The translations under genes and the position numbers were made by a program. A model generated the notes under the pieces. That model was given only the letters and a program-made list of their open reading frames with translations. It made no database searches and was not told where the DNA came from. Below are positions 17,486 through 27,613 of a DNA stretch of 64,000 bases, in pieces. This DNA comes from Thermomonas sp. HDW16 (GTDB taxonomy: Bacteria > Pseudomonadota > Gammaproteobacteria > Xanthomonadales > Xanthomonadaceae), in the NCBI RefSeq assembly GCF_011302915.1, contig NZ_CP049872.1, positions 1,984,001 to 2,048,000 on the forward strand, written 5' to 3'. Numbering within the stretch: position 1 is the stretch's first letter; each line of letters starts with the position of its first letter.

Positions 17486-18748
17486 CTACTCGATGGACGA
17501 ATGCCGCGTCTGTCCGTCTCCACGCACCACGAAGCGCTCGATAGTCAGCGTTTCTGCACCCATCGGCCCATAGGCGTGCAGGCGGGTGGTCGAGATGCCG
17601 ATCTCCGCCCCAAGGCCAAGCTGGCCGCCATCGTTGAAGCGTGAAGACGCGTTCACCATCACCGCCGAACTACGGGTAGCGCAGACGAAGGCTTCGGCAG
17701 TAGCGGCGTCTTCGGTGGCGATCACTTCGGTGTGGTCGGAGCCAAAACGGGCGATATGCGCCAACGCCTCGGCCAGGTTGTCCACGACCCGCACGGCGAT
17801 CACCAGGTCGAGGAATTCGGCGGCGTAGTCGTCGTCGGACGCCTGCGCGACATCGACATCGAAGCTGCGCGTGGCCGCATCGCCACGCACTTCGATACCA
17901 CTTGCCCGCAGCGCCGCCAAGGCGCGCGGCAGGAAAGCATCGGCGATCTCACGATGCACCAGCAGCGTTTCCAACGCGTTGCACACGCCGGGCCGCGACG
18001 CCTTGCCGTCGATCAACAGGCCGAGGGCGGTATCGATGTCGGCGGCGCGGTCCACGTACAGATGGCAGACGCCCTTGTAATGCTTGATCACCGGCACGCG
18101 GGCGTGCTCGGCGACGAAGCGGATCAGGCTTTCGCCGCCGCGCGGGATGGCGAGGTCGACCAGATCGGTCAATTGCAGAAGTTCGAGCACATGCTCACGC
18201 GCCGTGTCTTCCACCAGCGAGACCGCCGCCTCCGGCAAGCGCAGCGCGCGCAGCGCCGCATGCAGGCAATCGGCAATCGCGGCATTGCTGCGCGCGGCCT
18301 CGGAACCACCGCGCAGCAGCACCGCATTGCCGGCCTTCAGGCACAGTGCGGCAGCTTCGGCGGTGACGTTCGGTCGCGCTTCGTAGATCATCGCGACCAA
18401 ACCCAGCGGGATGCGCTGGCGCTGGACCACCAAGCCATTCGGCCGCACTTCGCTGCGGGTGATTTCGCCCAGCGGATCGGCCTGCGCAGCGACCTCGCGC
18501 AGCGCCTGCGCCATGCCCTGCACGCGCGCGGCATCCAGCATCAATCGATCCAGCGTCGCCTTGCTGGCGCCCGTCGCCGCCGCATCCAGCACGTCCTGCG
18601 CATTCGCCGCCAGGATCGCCTCTTGCCCATCCAGAAGTTGCGCGGCCATGCGCTCCAGCAGCGCGTAACGGGTCACGCTGTCGCAGCCGGCAATCGCCGT
18701 TTGCGCCGCACGCGCCGCCACTGCCAATCCACGCACATAACCGCTCAT
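17486..18748 (-). CDS. proA: Glutamate-5-semialdehyde dehydrogenase
   Basis: Gamma-glutamyl phosphate reductase, the second step of proline synthesis: NADPH reduction of glutamyl-5-phosphate to glutamate semialdehyde. The 420-aa length is standard. Family landmarks are [28 protein letters not shown], and the catalytic cysteine in [15 protein letters not shown]; the end carries RTSSAV-like and [20 protein letters not shown] segments. Its ATG overlaps the proB stop by 4 bp (ATGA), so it is translationally coupled and is the last gene of the arg-pro operon. Its product feeds proline formation, while the same glutamate pool feeds the arg genes upstream. Confidence 0.96.
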   Translation of the reverse strand: MSGYVRGLAVAARAAQTAIAGCDSVTRYALLERMAAQLLDGQEAILAANAQDVLDAAATGASKATLDRLMLDAARVQGMAQALREVAAQADPLGEITRSEVRPNGLVVQRQRIPLGLVAMIYEARPNVTAEAAALCLKAGNAVLLRGGSEAARSNAAIADCLHAALRALRLPEAAVSLVEDTAREHVLELLQLTDLVDLAIPRGGESLIRFVAEHARVPVIKHYKGVCHLYVDRAADIDTALGLLIDGKASRPGVCNALETLLVHREIADAFLPRALAALRASGIEVRGDAATRSFDVDVAQASDDDYAAEFLDLVIAVRVVDNLAEALAHIARFGSDHTEVIATEDAATAEAFVCATRSSAVMVNASSRFNDGGQLGLGAEIGISTTRLHAYGPMGAETLTIERFVVRGDGQTRHSSIE

Positions 18749-19884
18749 GCCTTCGCCTCCATGGGCCTGTCGACGCCATCCAGCAGGACCAGGTCGTCGC
18801 GATGGATCATCGATTCGTCGTAACGGAAGCCGAGGATGGTCTCGATCTCGCGGCTGTGGCGGCCGGCGATACGTGCGCTTTCGGCTGCGTTGTATTGCGC
18901 CTGTCCGCGCGCCAACGCCACGCCATCGAGCGACTGCACTTCGACTACGTCGCCACGACGGAAATCGCCCTGCACTGCGAGCACACCACCCGGCAACAAC
19001 GAGGCGCCGCGCAACAATGCGCCTTGCGCGCCGGCATCGATGCGCAGCACACCGGATGCGGGCGCATGCCCCAACCATTGCTTGCGTGCGCTGCGACGGC
19101 TGCCTTGCGCTGCGACCAGAGTGCCGCGCAACACGCCATCGCCCAGCGCCGCGATGGTGGCGGCATCGCGACCGCAGAACAACGCGGTGGGAACACCGGC
19201 GGCGGCGGCCTTGGATGCGGCTTCCAGCTTGGTACGCATGCCGCCGGTGCCCAACTCGCCCGCAGCGCCGGCCATCGCCAACACCCGCGGCGTGACCGAT
19301 TCCACTCGTTCGACCGGCAGTGCATGCGGATCGCGCGCGGGATGGCCGCTATACAGGCCAGCAATATCGGTGGCGATCAGCAACAGATCAGCTTCCACCA
19401 GCGAGGCAACTGCTGCGGCCAGATTGTCGTTGTCGCCCAACTTGAGTTCATCGACGGCGACGGTGTCGTTCTCGTTGACGATAGGCTGCGCACCCAATCG
19501 CAGCAGTTCCTGTAGCGCGGTGCGCGCATTGAGATAGCGGCGGCGATTGCGCAGGTCATCGTGCGTCAGCAGCACCTGCGCCACCGGCGCTTCGAACAGC
19601 TGCTGCCAGAACCCCATCAGCGAGGCCTGCCCCAGCGCCGCCAAGGCTTGGCGCTGGACGATGCCGTTGCCCGCCGCAGTACCGATGCGCCCGCGCCCGG
19701 CGGCCACTGCGCCTGACGACACCAAGACGACTTCGCGTCCCTGTGTGCGTGCCGCCGCGATGAAATCCGCCAAGCCGCGCGCATGAGTCGCCTGCAAGCC
19801 ACCATCGCCCGCAAGCAGGCTGCTGCCGACTTTCAGCACCGCTCGACGCCAGTTCGGCAAGGGTTGCGGTGCGAAGTCGACCAT
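18745..19884 (-). CDS. proB: Glutamate 5-kinase with PUA domain
   Basis: Phosphorylates glutamate with ATP in the first, usually proline-inhibited, step of proline synthesis. The 379-aa protein has an amino-acid kinase domain ([60 protein letters not shown]) and a C-terminal PUA domain (about residues 285-365, with [17 protein letters not shown]). The start at 19884 is 3 bases after the argH stop, and its stop overlaps proA. This places proline synthesis under the arginine promoter, an arrangement known in xanthomonads. Confidence 0.96.
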   Translation of the reverse strand: MVDFAPQPLPNWRRAVLKVGSSLLAGDGGLQATHARGLADFIAAARTQGREVVLVSSGAVAAGRGRIGTAAGNGIVQRQALAALGQASLMGFWQQLFEAPVAQVLLTHDDLRNRRRYLNARTALQELLRLGAQPIVNENDTVAVDELKLGDNDNLAAAVASLVEADLLLIATDIAGLYSGHPARDPHALPVERVESVTPRVLAMAGAAGELGTGGMRTKLEAASKAAAAGVPTALFCGRDAATIAALGDGVLRGTLVAAQGSRRSARKQWLGHAPASGVLRIDAGAQGALLRGASLLPGGVLAVQGDFRRGDVVEVQSLDGVALARGQAQYNAAESARIAGRHSREIETILGFRYDESMIHRDDLVLLDGVDRPMEAKA

Positions 19885-19887
19885 GGC

Positions 19888-21198
19888 TCAGCCCAACCTG
19901 CCCTTGTCCAATGTGTCCCAGCGCATGCGCAGCTCATCCAGCCGCAAATCGGCCGCTGCACCGGGCGAAGTGCGTGCGGCCAGCGAGCCTTCCGGCGTGC
20001 GTCCCTGCCCCGCGCTATCGGCCGATGCGGCGGCCGCTTTGTAGGCCTCGCGGAACGGCACGCCGGCGATGGCAGCTTCCACCGCCACGTCGGTGGCGTA
20101 CATGCCGGAATCGATGGCAGCGCGAATGCGATCCTCGCGCCATTCCAGGTTCGCCAGCAAAGCCGGCAACAACTCCAGCGCAGCCAGGCCGCGACCAAAG
20201 CCGTGAAAGATCGCGCCCTTCGACGCCTGCAAATCGCGCTGGTAGCCGGACGGCAGCGACAGTAGTTGTTCGATCTCGGTACGCGCAGCGGCCACGCTGG
20301 CGTGGGTGGCGCGCATGAGCTCGATCACGTCGGGGTTGCGCTTGTTCGGCATGATCGAACTGCCGGTGGTGTACTGCGCTGGTAGCGCGACGAAGCCGAA
20401 CTCGGCGGTGGTGTACAGCGACAGGTCCCAGGCAAGGCGTCGAAGATCCAGCGTGGCGCTGCCGAGTGCTTCCAATGCCGCCAGCTCGAACTTGCCGCGC
20501 GAGAGCTGCGCGTAGATCGGACTGACCTGCATGCGCGCGAAGCCGAGCGCCTGCGTGGTGTGCTCGCGATCCAGCTTCAGGTTCACGCCGTAACCGGCAG
20601 CGGTACCCAGCGGGTTGGAATCGACCAGCTTGAGCGTGTCGGTGGCGCGCATCGCATCGTCGATGAAGGCCTCGGCCCAACCGGCCCACCACATTCCCGC
20701 CGACGAGACCACGGCACGCTGGATATGCGTGTAGCCGGGAAGCGGCAACGACTGTTCGGCTTCGGCACGGTCGAGTGCGACCTTGGCGATCTCGCGGCTC
20801 AGCTCGGCCACGCGCGCCAGTTTTTCTTTCAGCCACAGCCGTGTCGCCACCAGCACCTGGTCATTGCGGCTGCGGCCCGTATGGATCTTCTTGCCAGCAT
20901 CGCCAAGACGCTCTGTCAGGCGCGCTTCGATGGCGGAATGCCCGTCCTCGAAGCGTTCATCCAGCACGAAGCTGCCGCTGCGGAAATCATCGGCAAGTAC
21001 AGCGAGTTCGCGCTTCAAGCCCTCAAGCTCATCGGCAGTGAGGATGCCGATGCGTTGCAGCCCTTCGGCATGCGCGTCGCTGGCGGCGATGTCGTGCAGG
21101 AAGAATTCGCGATCCAGCAGCACATCGTCGCCGGCCAGGAAGGCCTGGATCTGCGCGTCCACCGCCACGCCGGTTTTTTGCCAAAGCAGGTCGCTCAT
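19888..21198 (-). CDS. argH: Argininosuccinate lyase
   Basis: Last enzyme of arginine synthesis, cleaving argininosuccinate to arginine and fumarate. The 436-aa protein belongs to the fumarase/aspartase superfamily, with the signature [11 protein letters not shown] holding the catalytic serine loop, HTGRSRNDQ near the N-terminus and [11 protein letters not shown] in the middle. It is a little shorter than the usual 460 aa; the C-terminal region after [12 protein letters not shown] is compact. Its ATG overlaps the argC stop (ATGA), and proB follows after 3 bases. Confidence 0.95.
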   Translation of the reverse strand: MSDLLWQKTGVAVDAQIQAFLAGDDVLLDREFFLHDIAASDAHAEGLQRIGILTADELEGLKRELAVLADDFRSGSFVLDERFEDGHSAIEARLTERLGDAGKKIHTGRSRNDQVLVATRLWLKEKLARVAELSREIAKVALDRAEAEQSLPLPGYTHIQRAVVSSAGMWWAGWAEAFIDDAMRATDTLKLVDSNPLGTAAGYGVNLKLDREHTTQALGFARMQVSPIYAQLSRGKFELAALEALGSATLDLRRLAWDLSLYTTAEFGFVALPAQYTTGSSIMPNKRNPDVIELMRATHASVAAARTEIEQLLSLPSGYQRDLQASKGAIFHGFGRGLAALELLPALLANLEWREDRIRAAIDSGMYATDVAVEAAIAGVPFREAYKAAAASADSAGQGRTPEGSLAARTSPGAAADLRLDELRMRWDTLDKGRLG

Positions 21199-22154
21199 GC
21201 TGCATCTTCCATCGGAATTCCGGCGAACTCGTCAAAACCAAACGCCATATTGAGATTCTGCAAGGCCTGCGTGGCCGCGCCTTTCAATAGATTGTCCTCG
21301 GTGGCGACCACCACCAGGCGCTTGCCATCGCCACTCAGGGTGAAACCGCCGAGATCGACATGGTGCGCACCGGCGATACGGCTGACCCATGGCGCATCGT
21401 CGACGACGCGCACGAGCGGCTCGTCTGCATAACGACCACGATAACGCGCCAGCACTTCTTCGATGTCGAACGGAATCGACAGATGCAGGTTGGCGGTGAT
21501 GGTCAGGCCGCGGAAATGCGGAGCCACGTGCGGCATGAACTCGACGGGATGGCCGAGCTGTTTCGAGACTTCACGCTCATGCACATGGCCGGTCAGCGCA
21601 TACGGCATCAGGTTGTCGCGCAGCAGCTCCACATTGTTCTTGTCGCTCGGCGTGGTGCCGGCACCGGACCAGCCGGACACGCCGAAGCACTGCACCGGCC
21701 CGTCCAGCACGTTCAGCATCGGCGCGATGGCCAATTGCATCGCGGTGGCATAGCAACCGGGATTGCTGATGCGGCGCTGGCCCGTGTACTGCGCGCGAGT
21801 CAGTTCCGGCAAGCCGTAGTACCAGGAAGGATCGAAACGATAGTCGGCGGACAAGTCGATGATCACCGCATCGGCGCCGGCATCGTCGAACTGCTGGACG
21901 ATATGCGCGGCCTTGCCGTTCGGCAGCGCCAGCACTACCGCATCGGCTTCCAGCTCCGGCAGCTCTTCGTACGAGGGCGAGGTGTAGTGCACATCGCCCG
22001 TATAACCCGCGATATGCGCAGACAACGGTTGCCCGACCAGTTCGCGCGACGTCACGTAAGCCAATTCGAACTGCGGATGCGCCGCCAGCAGGCGGATCAG
22101 CTCGCCACCGACGTAGCCGCGTGCCCCGACGATACCGACGCGCACCGCACTCAT
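21195..22154 (-). CDS. argC: N-acetyl-gamma-glutamyl-phosphate reductase
   Basis: NADPH-dependent reduction of N-acetylglutamyl phosphate to the semialdehyde. The 319-aa protein opens with a Rossmann motif ([18 protein letters not shown]) and has the catalytic cysteine in [15 protein letters not shown], preceded by DLSADYRF. The C-terminal catalytic domain includes the phrase [18 protein letters not shown]. It overlaps argH and the argB fusion by 4 bp at each end, so the genes are tightly coupled. Confidence 0.96.
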   Translation of the reverse strand: MSAVRVGIVGARGYVGGELIRLLAAHPQFELAYVTSRELVGQPLSAHIAGYTGDVHYTSPSYEELPELEADAVVLALPNGKAAHIVQQFDDAGADAVIIDLSADYRFDPSWYYGLPELTRAQYTGQRRISNPGCYATAMQLAIAPMLNVLDGPVQCFGVSGWSGAGTTPSDKNNVELLRDNLMPYALTGHVHEREVSKQLGHPVEFMPHVAPHFRGLTITANLHLSIPFDIEEVLARYRGRYADEPLVRVVDDAPWVSRIAGAHHVDLGGFTLSGDGKRLVVVATEDNLLKGAATQALQNLNMAFGFDEFAGIPMEDAA

Positions 22155-23497
22155 GCCGGCTCCTCCAAGGTGGCGGGACGCGCTTCACAGGTACGCACGT
22201 AGCGCTCGATCAGGTCGAAGCCGGCCGGTCCATACCAGTACACCTTCCACTTGTCCTGCTTGATGCAGCCGTCGGATTCGGCGTAGTAGAAGGGGTTGAC
22301 CGCATTGCCGTGGCGCGAGCGCCAGAACAGCGTGGGATTCTGCTCGCGCATCACCTGCCACACCGCGCGACCCAGGCCCTCGCCTTGCGCTTCGTCGAGC
22401 ACCGCGAACTTGTCGAGATAGATGCCGGCCTCTTCCGACGTCAGGATCACCGCCGCGCGGTAGTTCTCGCTGACATAGGCGCGATGCAGCTTCGTCGTCT
22501 CGAAGTAGTCCGGCAGCAGTTTGCGGCCAAAGGCCGAATCGATCAGACCGCGCAGGCGGGTCAGATCGAACGCATCCCAATCCGAAGCTTCAAGCACGCG
22601 CTCACCGCGCCGCACCAAGGTGCCGGAGCCCTTGTGGGTGAACAATTCCTTCGCCAGTTCCGCCGGCTTGGTGATCGATACCGACGAGGCCAGCGGCAAC
22701 CCGTCCAGCAAGTCCTTGATCTGCTCGATCTTCACCCGCATGCCGCCTTCGATCCACGGCTGCTGCATCAGGTGGTCGTATTCGGTGGACAGGTTGATCG
22801 AATCGATCACCTTGCCGTCCACATCCAGCAGGCCGCCGGTGCCGGTCAGGAACACGATCTTGTACGGCTGCAGCACCTGCACCAGTTCGTTGGCGGCGAA
22901 ATCGGCGTTGACGTTGAGGATCTGCCCGCCGATGGTTTCGCCCAGCGAGGCGATCACCGGGATCGAGCCGGCCTGCAGGCTGGCCTGGATCGGCGCGAGG
23001 TCGACACGCTTCACTTCGCCAACCAGGCCGTAGCGTTCGCGGTCCAGGTAATCGGCCTCGAACACACCGGAGACGATGCTGGTGGCACGCGCATCGCCCG
23101 CCTGCAGCGCTTCCACCAACTTGAGGTTCTGCGCATGGAACACGCGGCGCACGATGGCCAACGCTTCCGGCGAAGTCACCCGCAGGCCATCGATGGTCTG
23201 CTTTTCGATGCCGGCGGCGGCCAGTTCCGCATCCAGCTGCGGGCCGGCGCCGTGGATCACGATGGGGGTCAGGCCGACGTCCTGCAGGAAGGCCAGCGAC
23301 GACGTGAGCGAATCAAGATCATCGCGCAGCACCGCGCCACCGACCTTGACCACCGCGAAGCGCGCGGCATCCAGCTGCGAAAAGCGCTTGAGGTACTGCG
23401 AGATTTCCTTGGCGCCACCCATGCTGGACAGCAGGCGGACGATGGTCTGCCGCGTCTGCGGGTCGTGCACGTGCGAGGGATTGAAGACGGGCGTCAC
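22151..23497 (-). CDS. argB: Bifunctional N-acetylglutamate kinase/synthase (ArgB-NAT fusion)
   Basis: A 448-aa fusion. Residues of about 1-290 are an amino-acid kinase domain ([37 protein letters not shown]) that phosphorylates N-acetylglutamate. Residues of about 300-448 are a GNAT-like acetyltransferase of the vertebrate-type NAGS family ([37 protein letters not shown]) that makes N-acetylglutamate from glutamate and acetyl-CoA. In Xanthomonas the same fusion has been shown to carry both activities; I infer that here from the matching architecture. It explains the absence of a separate argA. It lies 2 bases after argE and overlaps argC by 4 bp. Confidence 0.95.
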   Translation of the reverse strand: MTPVFNPSHVHDPQTRQTIVRLLSSMGGAKEISQYLKRFSQLDAARFAVVKVGGAVLRDDLDSLTSSLAFLQDVGLTPIVIHGAGPQLDAELAAAGIEKQTIDGLRVTSPEALAIVRRVFHAQNLKLVEALQAGDARATSIVSGVFEADYLDRERYGLVGEVKRVDLAPIQASLQAGSIPVIASLGETIGGQILNVNADFAANELVQVLQPYKIVFLTGTGGLLDVDGKVIDSINLSTEYDHLMQQPWIEGGMRVKIEQIKDLLDGLPLASSVSITKPAELAKELFTHKGSGTLVRRGERVLEASDWDAFDLTRLRGLIDSAFGRKLLPDYFETTKLHRAYVSENYRAAVILTSEEAGIYLDKFAVLDEAQGEGLGRAVWQVMREQNPTLFWRSRHGNAVNPFYYAESDGCIKQDKWKVYWYGPAGFDLIERYVRTCEARPATLEEPA

Positions 23498-23499
23498 GG

Positions 23500-24588
23500 T
23501 CAGCTGGTTCCGAGAATGCGAGTGATGGAGTCGGCGTAACGCTGCAATTGCGCGAGCGTGACGAATTCGTCGGCGGTATGGGCCTGGGCGATGTCGCCGG
23601 GGCCGTACACGAAAGCGGTCAGGCCAGCCTGCGAGAACAGCGAGGCTTCGGTCCAGAAATCGACGGCATTGCCGATCGGCAGGCCGAGTTCATCGGCAAG
23701 ATCGCGCGCGGCGAGGCGGCGTTCTTCCGCAGAGGCGATATCGCCAGCCGGCAGCGACGGGCCACGGAAGGTTTCCTCGTAGCGCTCCAGCGCACCGGCG
23801 CTGGCGCAGGCACCGAAACGCACGTGCAGCGCATCGATGTCGTGCGAGGGCAACGGGCGGAACCCGAAACGCACTTCCGCGCTGGGTGCAATCACATTCG
23901 CCTTGATCCCGCCCTCGACCTTGCCGATGTTGAAGCGCAACCCGGTCAAGCCGCCGAAGCGCGACTGCGCCTCGCCTTCAACCAAGTCCAATGCATTGCC
24001 GCCCCAGCGCATCGCCTGGTGCAGCGCGTTGGCGGTCATCGCATTGGCACCGGAGGCATGGCCGGCCTCGCCCTTGAACTTGAGCAGCACCGAGCTGATC
24101 CCGCGATGCGCCAGTACCGCTTCGCAACGCGTTGGCTCGGCGATGATCGCTTCACCGAAGCCGTGATCGCTGGCGAGGAAGGCGGCGATGCAACGCGGAT
24201 CGTTGGCTTCCTCGTCCGAGGAAAACAGGAAGGCGGCGTCGCCATCGGTCACGTTCGCTGCAGCGATCAAACCCGCTGCCGCGCCCTTGATATCACAAGC
24301 ACCGAGACCGATGGCGCGATCATCGGTGACACGCAGCACATGCGGATCCGCGCTCCATGCTTCGGACGACGGCACCGTATCCAGGTGCACGTTGAACACA
24401 CGTTTCGGATTGCCACGCACCGCGAACAGCGACACCGCGCCTTCGCCATGATCGATGACATCGACGCGGAAATCCGGCAACTGCGCACGGATGTAGTCGA
24501 AGATCCCGCCGGTGCCGATCAGGCGCGGCGGGTTGCGGGTATCGAACGAGACCAGCGCTTCGAGGTGGCGGAGGACGGCATCCAGCAT
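23500..24588 (-). CDS. argE: N-acetylcitrulline/N-acetylornithine deacetylase (M20)
   Basis: Zinc-dependent M20 amidohydrolase of 362 aa. The metal ligands are visible in [11 protein letters not shown] (His and Asp), the [13 protein letters not shown] segment, and the catalytic pair in [10 protein letters not shown]. Because the cluster uses N-acetylornithine transcarbamylase, the physiological substrate is probably N-acetylcitrulline, as established in Xanthomonas; this is inference from context. The start at 24588 is one base after the argG stop; an in-frame ATG at 24612 would extend into argG and is less likely. Confidence 0.92.
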   Translation of the reverse strand: MLDAVLRHLEALVSFDTRNPPRLIGTGGIFDYIRAQLPDFRVDVIDHGEGAVSLFAVRGNPKRVFNVHLDTVPSSEAWSADPHVLRVTDDRAIGLGACDIKGAAAGLIAAANVTDGDAAFLFSSDEEANDPRCIAAFLASDHGFGEAIIAEPTRCEAVLAHRGISSVLLKFKGEAGHASGANAMTANALHQAMRWGGNALDLVEGEAQSRFGGLTGLRFNIGKVEGGIKANVIAPSAEVRFGFRPLPSHDIDALHVRFGACASAGALERYEETFRGPSLPAGDIASAEERRLAARDLADELGLPIGNAVDFWTEASLFSQAGLTAFVYGPGDIAQAHTADEFVTLAQLQRYADSITRILGTS

Positions 24589-24589
24589 G

Positions 24590-25810
24590 TCAGGCGTCGT
24601 CCTGCCCGCCATTGACCTGCGCCCACAGCGTACTGCTCATGCCGAACAGCTTGATGAAGCCTTCGGCCTCTTCCACGCCCCAGTCCGCGGACTGCGCGTA
24701 GGTTGCGCCCTTGGAATTGAGGATATGCGGCGAACGCACGGCAACGGCATCGACGCGGCCGCCAGTGGTGCGTAACACCACTTCGCCATTGACCATGCGC
24801 TGGGACGAAGCTAGGAAGGCTTCGAGGTCGGTCTTCAGCGGGTCGTGGAAGAAGCCTTCGTACACGACTTCCACCCACTTGCGCGCCACATCCGGTTTGA
24901 AGCGGTTCTGCTGCTTGCTGAGTACCGCTTCTTCCAGCGCGCGATGGGCAGTGAGCAATGCGACCAGGCCCGGCGCTTCGTACACGATGCGCCCCTTCAG
25001 GCCAATCGTGGTGTCGCCGGTGTACATGCCACGGCCCACGCCGTACTGGGCGAACATGGTGTTGAGCTTGGCCAGAATTTTTTCGCCCGGCAGTTGATTG
25101 CCATCCAGCGCAACGGCTTCGCCTTCGACGAAGCGCAGGGTGACTTCCAGCGCCTCGACCGGCCACTGTTCGCGACGCGCGCACCAGCCGCGCGCGCCTT
25201 CGCCAGGCGCTTCCCAGCTGTCGATCTCGGCACCGGACAGGGTCACGCCCAGCAGGTTCTCGTTGATCGTGTACTGCTTCTGCTTGCTGCGCACGCCGAA
25301 GCCGCGCTCTTCCAGGTAAGCCTGTTCGTAGGCGCGGGTCTGAGTGTGTTCCTTCTGGATTTCGCGGATCGGCGCGACGATGCGGTAGTCGCCGCTCGCC
25401 TTCACCGCCAGGTCGAAGCGCACCTGGTCGTTGCCCATGCCGGTACAGCCATGCGCGATGGCATTGGTCCCCAGATCCTTGGCCCGTGCCAGCGCAGCAT
25501 CGACGATGAGGTAGCGGTCGCTGACCAGCAGCGGGTACTGGCCCTGGTAGGCCTCGCCCGCTTGCACGAAGGGCTTGACGAAGCCGGCCCAGATCGCCGG
25601 GCCGCCATCGACGGTGACATGCGAGGCCACGCCGAGTTCAGCGGCGCGCTGCTCGATATAGGCGCGTTCGTCCGCATCCACGCCGCCGGTATCGGCGAAC
25701 ACGGTATGCACGTTCCAGCCGCGCTCCGTCAGGTAGGGCACGCAGAAGCTGGTGTCGAGTCCGCCGGAAAAGGCCAGGACGATGTCGCGGGATTCGTTGG
25801 GGGAAGTCAT
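24590..25810 (-). CDS. argG: Argininosuccinate synthase
   Basis: Joins citrulline and aspartate with ATP to give argininosuccinate. The 406-aa protein starts with the N-type ATP pyrophosphatase loop [11 protein letters not shown] and has [15 protein letters not shown] in the middle, plus the C-terminal multimerisation helix containing [17 protein letters not shown]. It follows argF' after 21 bases and precedes argE by one base. The length and motifs are intact. Confidence 0.96.
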   Translation of the reverse strand: MTSPNESRDIVLAFSGGLDTSFCVPYLTERGWNVHTVFADTGGVDADERAYIEQRAAELGVASHVTVDGGPAIWAGFVKPFVQAGEAYQGQYPLLVSDRYLIVDAALARAKDLGTNAIAHGCTGMGNDQVRFDLAVKASGDYRIVAPIREIQKEHTQTRAYEQAYLEERGFGVRSKQKQYTINENLLGVTLSGAEIDSWEAPGEGARGWCARREQWPVEALEVTLRFVEGEAVALDGNQLPGEKILAKLNTMFAQYGVGRGMYTGDTTIGLKGRIVYEAPGLVALLTAHRALEEAVLSKQQNRFKPDVARKWVEVVYEGFFHDPLKTDLEAFLASSQRMVNGEVVLRTTGGRVDAVAVRSPHILNSKGATYAQSADWGVEEAEGFIKLFGMSSTLWAQVNGGQDDA

Positions 25811-25831
25811 TGAGGAGAAATTCCGGGGGAG

Positions 25832-26836
25832 TTATTGGTGTGCGAGCGCGGCCATGATCGCCTTCTGCACATGCAGGCGGTTCTCGGCTTCGTCGATGGC
25901 GATGCAGTTGGGCGAGTCCATCACGGCATCGGTCGCCTTGACGTTGCGGCGCAATGGCAGGCAGTGGCTGAACACGCCGTTGTTGGTCAGCGCCATCTTG
26001 GTTTCATCGACCATGAAGTGCTTGTACTGATCACGGATGGGTTTCTCCGGCTCCCAGTTGCCGAAGTACGGCAGCGCACCCCAGCTCTTGGCGTAGACCA
26101 CATCGGCGCCGGCATAGGCGGATGCGATGTCGTGGCTCACGATCAGCGAGCCGCCACTTTCGGCCACGTTCTGTTCGGCCCAGCCCATGTAGCGTTCGTC
26201 GAGGATGTACTCCGGCGTCGGGCACAGCAGGGTTACGTCCATTCCCATGCGCGTCGCAATCGTCAGCGCGGAGTTGGCAACGGCGGTGTTCAGCGGCTTC
26301 GGATGGTAGGTCCAGGTCAACACGTACTTCTTGCCGCGCAAATCCGTGGTGCCGAAGTCTTCCTGCAGCGCCAGCACATGGGCCAGTTCCTGGCAGGGAT
26401 GGGTGATCGTTTCCATGTTGATCACCGGCACCGGCGAATATTTGGCGAAGGACTTCAGCACGATGTCCTGACGGTCGCGCTGCCAGTCGACGAATTTCGG
26501 GAAGGCGCGCACGCCAATCAGATCCACGTAGCGGCCCAGCACCTTCGCCACTTCGGCGATGTGTTCCTCGGTATCGCCGTCCATGACGGTGCCCAGGTCG
26601 AACTCGATCGGCCATGCATCCTTGCCCGGCTGCAGCACCACGGCATGCGCGCCCAGTTGGAACGCGCCCAGCTCGAAGCTGGTGCGGGTGCGCATCGACG
26701 GGTTGAAGAACACCAGGGCGATGGACTTGCCCTTGAGGTCATCACCCAGCTTGTTGCGCTTGAACATGGCGGCCCGCGCAAGCAGCGCGTCCAGCTCGAC
26801 GCGGCTCCAGTCCTGGGTATTCAAGAAATGCTTCAT
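25832..26836 (-). CDS. argF': N-acetylornithine carbamoyltransferase (AOTCase)
   Basis: Transfers the carbamoyl group from carbamoyl phosphate to N-acetylornithine, giving N-acetylcitrulline, the variant pathway of xanthomonads. The 334-aa protein has the carbamoyl phosphate loop SMRTRTSFELG, NMETITHPCQELAHV, and a near-terminal HCLPLRRNVKATD segment. In the studied X. campestris enzyme the lysine of that last segment is carboxylated. The DGDTEEHIAEV loop (residues 86-96) carries the glutamate that separates AOTCases from succinylornithine enzymes. The start at 26836 (MKHFLNT) is chosen over 26857, which would place extra residues in the leader. It is the first structural gene of the operon, about 26 bases after an attenuator-like terminator. 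Confidence 0.95.
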   Translation of the reverse strand: MKHFLNTQDWSRVELDALLARAAMFKRNKLGDDLKGKSIALVFFNPSMRTRTSFELGAFQLGAHAVVLQPGKDAWPIEFDLGTVMDGDTEEHIAEVAKVLGRYVDLIGVRAFPKFVDWQRDRQDIVLKSFAKYSPVPVINMETITHPCQELAHVLALQEDFGTTDLRGKKYVLTWTYHPKPLNTAVANSALTIATRMGMDVTLLCPTPEYILDERYMGWAEQNVAESGGSLIVSHDIASAYAGADVVYAKSWGALPYFGNWEPEKPIRDQYKHFMVDETKMALTNNGVFSHCLPLRRNVKATDAVMDSPNCIAIDEAENRLHVQKAIMAALAHQ

Positions 26837-26862
26837 GCGATCAATCCCGTAGTGCAAGAACG

Positions 26863-26888
26863 AAAAAACCCAGCGCGAGGGCTGGGTT
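26863..26888 (-). terminator. Attenuator terminator in the argF' leader
   Basis: On the minus strand an 8-bp stem (AACCCAGC at 26888-26881, GCTGGGTT at 26874-26867) with a 6-base loop runs into six T (26868-26863). It stands 26 bases before the argF' start, so it would stop leader transcripts before the arg genes. A competing copy of GCTGGGT lies upstream at 26928-26922. Confidence 0.72.
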
Positions 26889-26899
26889 CGAAGTGTGGT

Positions 26900-26928
26900 G
26901 CAACAGTGTTGCGCTCCGGCTACCCAGC
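26900..26928 (-). promoter_or_regulatory. Antiterminator arm and spacer hairpin of the arg leader
   Basis: GCTGGGT (26928-26922) is complementary to ACCCAGC, the left arm of the terminator (26887-26881), and would block it by pairing with it. Between them lies a small hairpin (GCAAC-ACT-GTTGC, 26912-26900) that would bring the arms together. The arm overlaps the last codons and stop of the leader peptide frame, so a ribosome reaching the stop would cover it. Confidence 0.6.
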
Positions 26929-26967
26929 GAAAGATGAGGTTTCCGGTCGGCGCGCACGCGACGTCAT
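26920..26967 (-). CDS. Putative arginine leader peptide, 15 codons
   Basis: The frame reads MTSRARRPETSSFAG, with Arg codons at positions 4, 6 and 7 (CGT, CGC, CGA), and stops with TAG at 26922-26920. It ends exactly in the antiterminator arm, 31 bases before the terminator stem. This is the geometry of his/trp-type leader peptides: stalling at the Arg codons would leave the arm free and allow readthrough into argF'. No strong ribosome site precedes 26967; an in-frame ATG at 26979 would give a 19-residue form. Translation is not shown by the sequence alone, and its shortness means the evidence rests on position, Arg content and the linked RNA pairings. Confidence 0.55.
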   Translation of the reverse strand: MTSRARRPETSSFAG

Positions 26968-27030
26968 GCCCGAGGCCATCCGGGCGGAGTCAGCGTGGCG
27001 CGTGGCGAGGTGGGCATGCATCAGGCGCGG

Positions 27031-27059
27031 ATGCTCGCATGTGGCGCTGCAGCATGCAA
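27031..27059 (-). promoter_or_regulatory. Tentative promoter of the arg operon
   Basis: TTGCAT at 27059-27054 and GAGCAT at 27036-27031, separated by 17 bases, on the minus strand between the preceding gene and the leader peptide. The -35 is fair and the -10 poor (three matches), so it is only a candidate. Transcription from here would include the whole attenuator. Confidence 0.28.
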
Positions 27060-27073
27060 GGGTTTCGACCCCC

Positions 27074-27526
27074 TCAGGGGCCGGCCGCAGGCTGCGGAGT
27101 GATCGAAACCCGGACACGCAGGCGATTGCCGGGATCCTGCGCCAGCCGCGTGCGGAACTTGCCACCCTTGTAGACATAGTCCACGTCAAAAGCGATCGGG
27201 CGGCGGTACTCGCGCACCACTGGCTCCATCCTGCAATTGCTTAGGCCCGCGTCGCGCTCTTCCTTGCTGGTTCTCCCCAGCCGATCCTTGACCGCGCTGA
27301 CCACCCTGGACAGGCCCGATTCCGACTTCGCGTCGCAGACGCGCTCGGTTCGCGTTGCGCGCAGGGTCTGGTAGATCGGACTGACTTCCAGCACCTGCGC
27401 ATAGTCGTAACGCACGTTTTCGACCGGCACCACCATCTCCCGTCCGGCGTCCTGCGCTTGCGCGCTCGGGATGACCGACAGGCCGACGATGGAAAGACAA
27501 AGGCAGGGCAAGACAAGGCGCAACAT
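27074..27526 (-). CDS. Uncharacterised exported protein
   Basis: A 150-aa protein with a signal peptide ([16 protein letters not shown], cleavage after SAQA). The mature part has the phrase [18 protein letters not shown], common in the N-terminal part of small exported proteins of the SlyB/glycine-zipper group, and later [19 protein letters not shown]. The glycine-zipper membrane segment itself is absent. Four cysteines are present, two in the signal region. It is probably periplasmic; its function is unknown. It lies divergent from cysS and upstream of the arg leader on the same strand. Confidence 0.75.
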   Translation of the reverse strand: MLRLVLPCLCLSIVGLSVIPSAQAQDAGREMVVPVENVRYDYAQVLEVSPIYQTLRATRTERVCDAKSESGLSRVVSAVKDRLGRTSKEERDAGLSNCRMEPVVREYRRPIAFDVDYVYKGGKFRTRLAQDPGNRLRVRVSITPQPAAGP

Positions 27527-27583
27527 GACCGAAGTCTATCGACGCAACGCCCATCGCGGATGAATCGTCGCTGTGCGGCCCGC

Positions 27584-27589
27584 TACAAT
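27584..27589 (+). promoter_or_regulatory. Candidate -10 of the cysS promoter
   Basis: TACAAT, 24 bases before the cysS start, in the short divergent spacer. No clear -35 was found at 16-18 bases upstream, so confidence is limited. Confidence 0.35.
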
Positions 27590-27613
27590 GCGCCATCCCA
27601 CGTGCGTGATGCC

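Noticed and set aside
17140..17523. Minus-strand frame of up to 127 codons between proA and the CHAT gene
   Set aside because: The last 51 codons have coding-like third positions, but the upstream part runs into proA, starts are weak and no relative is recognised; left as intergenic.
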